Shown: positions 26,627 to 32,097 of the stretch, piece by piece | Numbering within the stretch: position 1 is the stretch's first letter | Layout of the letters: every line of letters begins with the position of its first letter | Program-made: the position numbers and the translations under genes | Source of the DNA: Candidatus Moraniibacteriota bacterium | GTDB lineage: Bacteria > Patescibacteriota > Minisyncoccia > CAIUEV01 > JAHKAQ01 | Length of the DNA: 32,097 bases | NCBI GenBank assembly: GCA_014729725.1 | Contig: WJJL01000010.1 | Span: 1-32,097, forward strand | Direction of reading: 5' to 3' | The notes under the pieces: generated by a model | Told to the model about the DNA's origin: nothing | The model's input: the letters and a program-made list of their open reading frames with translations, nothing else | The model's database searches: none

Positions 26627-29026
26627 TTAATAATTTAGAATTATTTCTTTTTTATCACAACCAATATATTGAAAACTTTTTTCAAAAAAAATTTTGACAC
26701 TTTCTTTAGATTTTCCAATAACTTTCAATTTTAAAAATTTTTTATCAATTTTTACATTAAATAATATACCTTTATATTTAAAATTAAAAGCTATCTTTTC
26801 AATATTGTTAGGTAAGGATGGTTTCAAATAAATCCCTTCTTTTTTGATTCTAAGTCCTAAAAAAACTCTAATCACATGCGTGACGGTACTAGTCATCAAA
26901 CCTAGATGAATTCCTTCTTGAGTAGTCCCTCCTTGAACATCTTTGGTATCAGCTTGCAACGAATCTAAAAACCATTTATAAGATTCCTTGTTTTTCCCAA
27001 TCAAACTTGCAACATTAGCGTGTACCACAAAACTTAGAGTAGAACCATGGGATGTTCTTTTTAAATAATAATTAAAATTATCCTCTAAAGTGTTTTTTGA
27101 ATAACTATACCCTAAATTTTGAATAATCTCGCTTAATTCATTTTCTGTAAGTAAATAATATATCATTAAAAGATCAGCTTGTTTAGAAACCTGGTAATTA
27201 TCAGGGGTATCGTTCTTAGATTTCAAAATCCTATCAATTCTTTGAATGTTATTATATTCTTTCTTTAGTTCGCTAAAATTTAATTCCTTGAGTTTTAAGA
27301 AACCATCATATTGACTAATAATGCCATGTTGCATGCTCAAATTTAAGCTATTCTTAATTTTAGACCATTTTGTAATTTCTTGTTTGCTAAAATCAATCTT
27401 CTTCTTTATTTTGTTGAGAGAAATTTTATCAAAATTCTCATTTAATTCAATCGCTTTATTTAATAACCAAACAGCTAAAATGTTAGTATAAGCATTATCT
27501 TTTAAGCCGAAATCATTACTTCTTGAGATCTTTTCATGATATTCATTAGGACCCATAGCTCCAATGATTTCATATTTATTCGTCTTTTTATTAAATTTTG
27601 CAATGTCAGCCCAAAATCGACAAATTTCAAAAATCATCTCTAAGCCATAATCTGCCATAAATTTCTTATCATTTGTATGATTGAAATAATCAATAATTTC
27701 ATAAGCAATCGCTAAGGAAATATGATATTGCCTAATTGAATTATCGCTTTCCCATTTGTCATTTAAAGGATTAATTCTAATTCTAGGAGTTTCTTCAATA
27801 CCGGTACTGGCGCTTTGCCAAGGAAACATTACTCCCTCAAATCCTTCCCTTTTTGCATGTTCACGAGCCTTATTCAGCCTTCTATATCTATACATTAAAA
27901 TTTCTTTTGTAACTTTAGGAAAAGTTAGATTATAAAAAGGAGTAATAAAAATTTCATCCCAAAAAATATGCCCTCGATAAGCTTCCCCATGCCAACCTCT
28001 AGCCGGGATAGAGGCATCCAAGCCAATTGAATTTAAGTTGGCAGTAATCAAAGTATGATAAATATGCAAACGAATATTTCTTTGAATTGAATCCTGACTC
28101 TGGATTTTAACATCTGCTAAACCCCAATATTTTGACCACTCTTTTTTATTTTCTTGTAAATTCTTTAAATAGCTTAAGTTATCTTTTAAGGTTTTAATTG
28201 AATCATTTAAGGGATCTTTTGAATCAGTCTTTCTTGAGGTATAAAACGAAACAATTTTTTTAATCCCCACTTCTTGTCCTTGTTTTGCTTTAAAGATTAA
28301 TTCAGTTCCTGGTTTCCCTTTATCATTAATTGATAATTGATCTAAACAATTAATCTTTTCCAATGCTTGAACAAAAAAAGTTTCCACAATTTTTATTTTA
28401 GAATTTTTAGTCTTACATACTAGATAAACGAAGCCACTTTTTTTTCCTTGTTCTAAAATTTGTAAATGTTTTTGATTCAATTTTTGATACCTTTTTACAT
28501 TATCATTGATTATATTACCATCTAATTGAGTCTTGATACTAATTTTTCCGATGTAATTAATAGGTTTAACAACATATTTTAACTGTCCCAAATGTGGATT
28601 TTTTAAACTTGCTAAAGCTTCTGTGGATATCTCGCTAATTTGACCATCTTTATCTTTAATTTTAATTATTCTTCGATAAATTCCACAGCTTAAATCAATT
28701 TGTTTTTTAAATTCTAAAATTTCACAATCTAGAATATTGATCCAAGATCCATTATTTATTTTAAAGTTAGTTTTTAACCAATTAGGACAATTTACCAAAT
28801 CTTCATTTTCTATTATTTTTCCTTTAATTCTTGTTTTATTTCTGTTGTAAACACCGGCAAAATAAGTGCCTGGATAATTAAACTTTCCGTTATCTTGTTC
28901 AAAAAAGGTAGCTCTGGTTACAAAATAACCATTACCAATAGCGCATAAAACTTCTCTTTGTTTTTCCTTATTTTTATCAAAGTTTTTATAAGTTAAATTC
29001 CAAACATTTCTAACTCTTACTTTCAT
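26627..29026 (-). CDS. GH65 disaccharide phosphorylase (trehalose/kojibiose/maltose phosphorylase family)
   Basis: 799 aa; GEAYRGHIFWDEIF, GAMGPNEYHEK (catalytic-Glu region), KQADLLMIYYL, GTTQEGIHLGLMTSTV. Confidence 0.92.
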   Translation of the reverse strand: MKVRVRNVWNLTYKNFDKNKEKQREVLCAIGNGYFVTRATFFEQDNGKFNYPGTYFAGVYNRNKTRIKGKIIENEDLVNCPNWLKTNFKINNGSWINILDCEILEFKKQIDLSCGIYRRIIKIKDKDGQISEISTEALASLKNPHLGQLKYVVKPINYIGKISIKTQLDGNIINDNVKRYQKLNQKHLQILEQGKKSGFVYLVCKTKNSKIKIVETFFVQALEKINCLDQLSINDKGKPGTELIFKAKQGQEVGIKKIVSFYTSRKTDSKDPLNDSIKTLKDNLSYLKNLQENKKEWSKYWGLADVKIQSQDSIQRNIRLHIYHTLITANLNSIGLDASIPARGWHGEAYRGHIFWDEIFITPFYNLTFPKVTKEILMYRYRRLNKAREHAKREGFEGVMFPWQSASTGIEETPRIRINPLNDKWESDNSIRQYHISLAIAYEIIDYFNHTNDKKFMADYGLEMIFEICRFWADIAKFNKKTNKYEIIGAMGPNEYHEKISRSNDFGLKDNAYTNILAVWLLNKAIELNENFDKISLNKIKKKIDFSKQEITKWSKIKNSLNLSMQHGIISQYDGFLKLKELNFSELKKEYNNIQRIDRILKSKNDTPDNYQVSKQADLLMIYYLLTENELSEIIQNLGYSYSKNTLEDNFNYYLKRTSHGSTLSFVVHANVASLIGKNKESYKWFLDSLQADTKDVQGGTTQEGIHLGLMTSTVTHVIRVFLGLRIKKEGIYLKPSLPNNIEKIAFNFKYKGILFNVKIDKKFLKLKVIGKSKESVKIFFEKSFQYIGCDKKEIILNY

Positions 29027-29042
29027 TGAACAAAATTATTTT

Positions 29043-30164
29043 TTAACTTCTTTGCCTATCCCTCATTGCTTTAAACTTGCTAAAAAATCTTGATGCATTC
29101 CTTAATCCAATAGGCCCTAATTCAGATTCATTACCCACATAAATCAATCCTGTTGTTCCATCTTCCAATTCAAATCTTTGAACTCTTCTTCCTTCTCTAA
29201 ATTCGGGAATGTTTTTATTAACAACGGAAACAGCCTCAGGTTTAGATCCCCCTACTAATACTGATGCTGGTGCTCCACTATACAACAACATCTCCAAATC
29301 GTTACCACTGTCTCCAGCGACAAGTCCTTCTGTTCCAAAATGTTCCCGCATATATTTTACAACATAATCTTTCCCTACAGGTAATAAATCCAAATTAAAT
29401 CTAACTTTCTTTCCCGGTTTTTCCCCAATAAAATCATCAGAACAAACAATTATTTTCACTTCAGGAAAAAATCTAGCAACTTCAGATGCAACTTTTTCTT
29501 GAAATTCAGATTCATCTTTTTCATCTTCAGGTAAATAAAAATTAAAACTAACCTTTAAAGTATTTAAATCTATTGTCTCACCATTGTCATTAACCATCTC
29601 CTGATTAGGCTGAAACCCTAAATTCCAATTTGGATGATTCTTATAAATTTTATCAAGCATTTTTCGTGACTTTTCTAAAACACTTTTTTTGTCATACCCT
29701 TTGGATATTAAGTTCTTTTCATAGCCAGGATCAGCTTCATATAAGTCTAAAACTTGATCTAAATTTTCTTCTTTCAATATTTCTTTTTCCTGATCTTTTG
29801 TTAATGTCTTCTTTAAAATCCAAAGTTCCGTCCCTACTGAAGAAGAGATCGCTTCTGGTAGCTTAAACCCATCTTTAATAATATGTCTTAATAATTCTCT
29901 TCTATTTCTACCTGAAACAATAATAGTGGGAACCATTGCTTGATCTGCTAATTCTTGATTTATATTCGTCTCCTCCAACATACCTTCTCTTTTAAATGTC
30001 CAATCATAATCTGAAAAAACGATGTGGGGTTTTGTATTGGGATTTAATTTTTTCTGATTATTTAATTTTTCTAACAATGGAGTATCTTTATAAAAATCTT
30101 CCATTTCTTTTGATAATTTTAACCAGTTAAAATAATTCTCTTTGGTTGGTTGTTCAGTGTTCAT
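29043..30164 (-). CDS. HAD-IIB phosphatase, sucrose-phosphatase-like (probable T6P or glucosyl-phosphate phosphatase)
   Basis: Motif I FSDYDWTF, IIVSGRNRREL, motif IV VAGDSGNDLEML. Confidence 0.82.
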   Translation of the reverse strand: MNTEQPTKENYFNWLKLSKEMEDFYKDTPLLEKLNNQKKLNPNTKPHIVFSDYDWTFKREGMLEETNINQELADQAMVPTIIVSGRNRRELLRHIIKDGFKLPEAISSSVGTELWILKKTLTKDQEKEILKEENLDQVLDLYEADPGYEKNLISKGYDKKSVLEKSRKMLDKIYKNHPNWNLGFQPNQEMVNDNGETIDLNTLKVSFNFYLPEDEKDESEFQEKVASEVARFFPEVKIIVCSDDFIGEKPGKKVRFNLDLLPVGKDYVVKYMREHFGTEGLVAGDSGNDLEMLLYSGAPASVLVGGSKPEAVSVVNKNIPEFREGRRVQRFELEDGTTGLIYVGNESELGPIGLRNASRFFSKFKAMRDRQRS

Positions 30165-30168
30165 AAGT

Positions 30169-31884
30169 TTATTTTAATTGTTCTAGTCTATATAAAAAAT
30201 CATTCGCCCATTTTCTAGCATTTTTTTCTCGTGCTTGTCTTTGTAATTGTCTTAGTTTTTGTTTCTTTAAATCTGGATCCATAGATAATGCTTCATTGAT
30301 AGCATTACCTATAGCTAAAGCATTATTTGAATCCACAACTAAAACACTATCTCCAAGATATTCAGCTGCCCCAACATTTTCTCCAACAATTAAGACAGAA
30401 GGATTATTTATATCAGCAGCAAGAGCTGCTTCATCTACCATTAACAAGTAACCGTCTCTTTTACTAGTGTTTAAATGGACATTAGAAGCCAAATAATAAG
30501 CAGGAATCTCTTCTTGAGGTATCCCTGAAAAATATTTAATTGATGCAGGAAATTTTTCGTTTATTTGATTAATCCAACGATTAACCTTTTGGTATTCTTC
30601 TTGGTAAATATCTATTTCGGTCCTACTTGGAACACAAGAAAGTATCAATCCTGTATCTGAAGCTTTATCAGGGTTATTTTTTAAAAACTCATAATAACCG
30701 GCTAGCGTCCCTGGAAAATTTTTTATCGGATCTAATCTTCCTGCGCACATTAAAATATTCTCTTTCCCAAGCTCTTCTCTAATCTCTTTTGACCTTTCTT
30801 CAAAGCCTTCACTTGAAAATTGTTCAGGATCGACTCCTATAGGAAAAACACCTACCTCTATTTCTCTATTATCTAATTTAATAATATTATTACTTATTTC
30901 AACATCAGAAAAAAAGAATTGTACTGAATCAAAAAAATTTTTTCTATATGTTTCAGTATGAAAACCTATTAAATCAGCTCCTAAAATACCTTCGATAAAT
31001 TGTTTATTATATTTTACCTTATCATCTGTTGTAAGTTCTCCTACAGGAGGAAATGGTATGTGGTGAAAATAACCGATAGGTTTTTGATATCCGCTCTTTC
31101 TTAATTGATCCGGAACTAACATTAATTGGTAATCATGTATCCAAGCTCTTCTACCCTTTCTATTGTTTATCTGATCCACAAACTTTTCATTAACTGTTTG
31201 ATAGGTATTCCAAGCTTTTTCAAGATCCTCAGTTTCAACAGAATAATTTTCGAATCCGGGAAGTGGTTGATGCATCAACATCCATAAGTATTTATTACTG
31301 CTTGTTAAGTAAAATTCATTTAGTTCTTCTTCACTTAGTAAAACTCCTCCAAGTTTTATACCATCAAAAGGTAGATTTTGAAGATAATTTTCAATGAATT
31401 CCTCTCCTAAATTCTGTGTAGTTACAGGTCCAGGCCAACCTACCCAGTTAACATTATTCCCTGCTAATACTGGTTTTAGCCCTGTTATTAATCCCCCTCC
31501 GCCAGGACTGGATCTTAATTCACTTCCATCATAGTGAATATTAACCGACAATCTATTACTAGCAATTACAGTATCCTCTATTATATATTTTTCTAAAATA
31601 GTTTCAATGCTTAGGTTGTCCCTGTCACCAAAAAGCCTAATTTTCCCATCATCCTCTCTTTGATCGTCTATTGATTTAATTACTGAAACAATTTTTTGTT
31701 CTAAATTTTTCAAATCCTGCTCCTGTAAATTTGTATTTTTCTTTATTTTTACAAATAATTCAATCAAATCCATTGGATTTTCTTTATATTTTTCAATAAG
31801 TTCTGCCTTATCTTTCCTTAATTCCTCTTGTGGACATTTTCCTTCTTCCATAGTGCTTTGAGATTCCATGTTTTCATGATTCAT
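30169..31884 (-). CDS. otsA: GT20 family alpha,alpha-trehalose-phosphate synthase-like glycosyltransferase
   Basis: ASNRLSVNI, GGGLITGLKPVLAG..WVGWPGPV, WIHDYQLMLVPDQLR, GYFHHIPFPP, CAGRLDPIKNFPGTLAGYYEFL, DGYLLMVDEAALAA. Confidence 0.88.
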   Translation of the reverse strand: MNHENMESQSTMEEGKCPQEELRKDKAELIEKYKENPMDLIELFVKIKKNTNLQEQDLKNLEQKIVSVIKSIDDQREDDGKIRLFGDRDNLSIETILEKYIIEDTVIASNRLSVNIHYDGSELRSSPGGGGLITGLKPVLAGNNVNWVGWPGPVTTQNLGEEFIENYLQNLPFDGIKLGGVLLSEEELNEFYLTSSNKYLWMLMHQPLPGFENYSVETEDLEKAWNTYQTVNEKFVDQINNRKGRRAWIHDYQLMLVPDQLRKSGYQKPIGYFHHIPFPPVGELTTDDKVKYNKQFIEGILGADLIGFHTETYRKNFFDSVQFFFSDVEISNNIIKLDNREIEVGVFPIGVDPEQFSSEGFEERSKEIREELGKENILMCAGRLDPIKNFPGTLAGYYEFLKNNPDKASDTGLILSCVPSRTEIDIYQEEYQKVNRWINQINEKFPASIKYFSGIPQEEIPAYYLASNVHLNTSKRDGYLLMVDEAALAADINNPSVLIVGENVGAAEYLGDSVLVVDSNNALAIGNAINEALSMDPDLKKQKLRQLQRQAREKNARKWANDFLYRLEQLK

Positions 31885-32097
31885 TTTTTTTATTTTAAAG
31901 ATTAAATTTTATATTGTATTATATGAAATTTTATTCAAAAACTTTTAGGTAGTCAATCACTTTCTCCTGCGGCTTCCTTATGGCTTAAATCTCTTAGAAA
32001 ACTTTTTAAGAACTTACTGAGCCTATTCAATACCCCTCCAAAATCCCCAAAATATCTAAAACATAAAACTTTTTATTGGGAATGACCAACCCAAAAG

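Overview
AT-rich bacterial window. Its streamlined gene content, stand-alone gatB, and type IV pilus set without visible secretin or alignment genes suggest a Patescibacteria/CPR-like organism; that placement is inference. Left part (~0.2-8.6 kb): gatB, rpsP with a long charged tail, recR, rplU, an orphan receiver-domain regulator, a TIM-barrel/glycosidase-like protein, and a 985-aa DUF11-type surface protein. Middle (~8.8-16.2 kb): membrane and envelope proteins, including an ECF-S-like protein, a YjdF/DUF2238-like gene split by an apparent 1-nt frameshift, a FecR-domain protein with a duplicated C-terminal domain, a CAU-anticodon tRNA, and a DUF4349 protein. Next (~16.2-24 kb): a minus-strand type IV pilus operon (PilO-like, small TM protein, pilB, response regulator, pilT, pilC, two paralogous Cys-rich pilins) ending at a clear hairpin terminator, with an unexplained structured intergenic element upstream of pilB. 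Right part (24.6-31.9 kb): a five-gene cluster (GT20 OtsA-like synthase, HAD-IIB phosphatase, GH65 phosphorylase, beta-phosphoglucomutase, BadF/BcrAD-type kinase) that reads as a complete make-and-recycle loop for trehalose or a related glucoside. A decayed AbrB-type antitoxin lies between the pilus and sugar clusters. Strongest leads: the sugar cycle with its divergent GT20 and N-terminally extended kinase, the RNA-like element at ~22.71-22.78 kb, and the disulfide-rich pilin pair.
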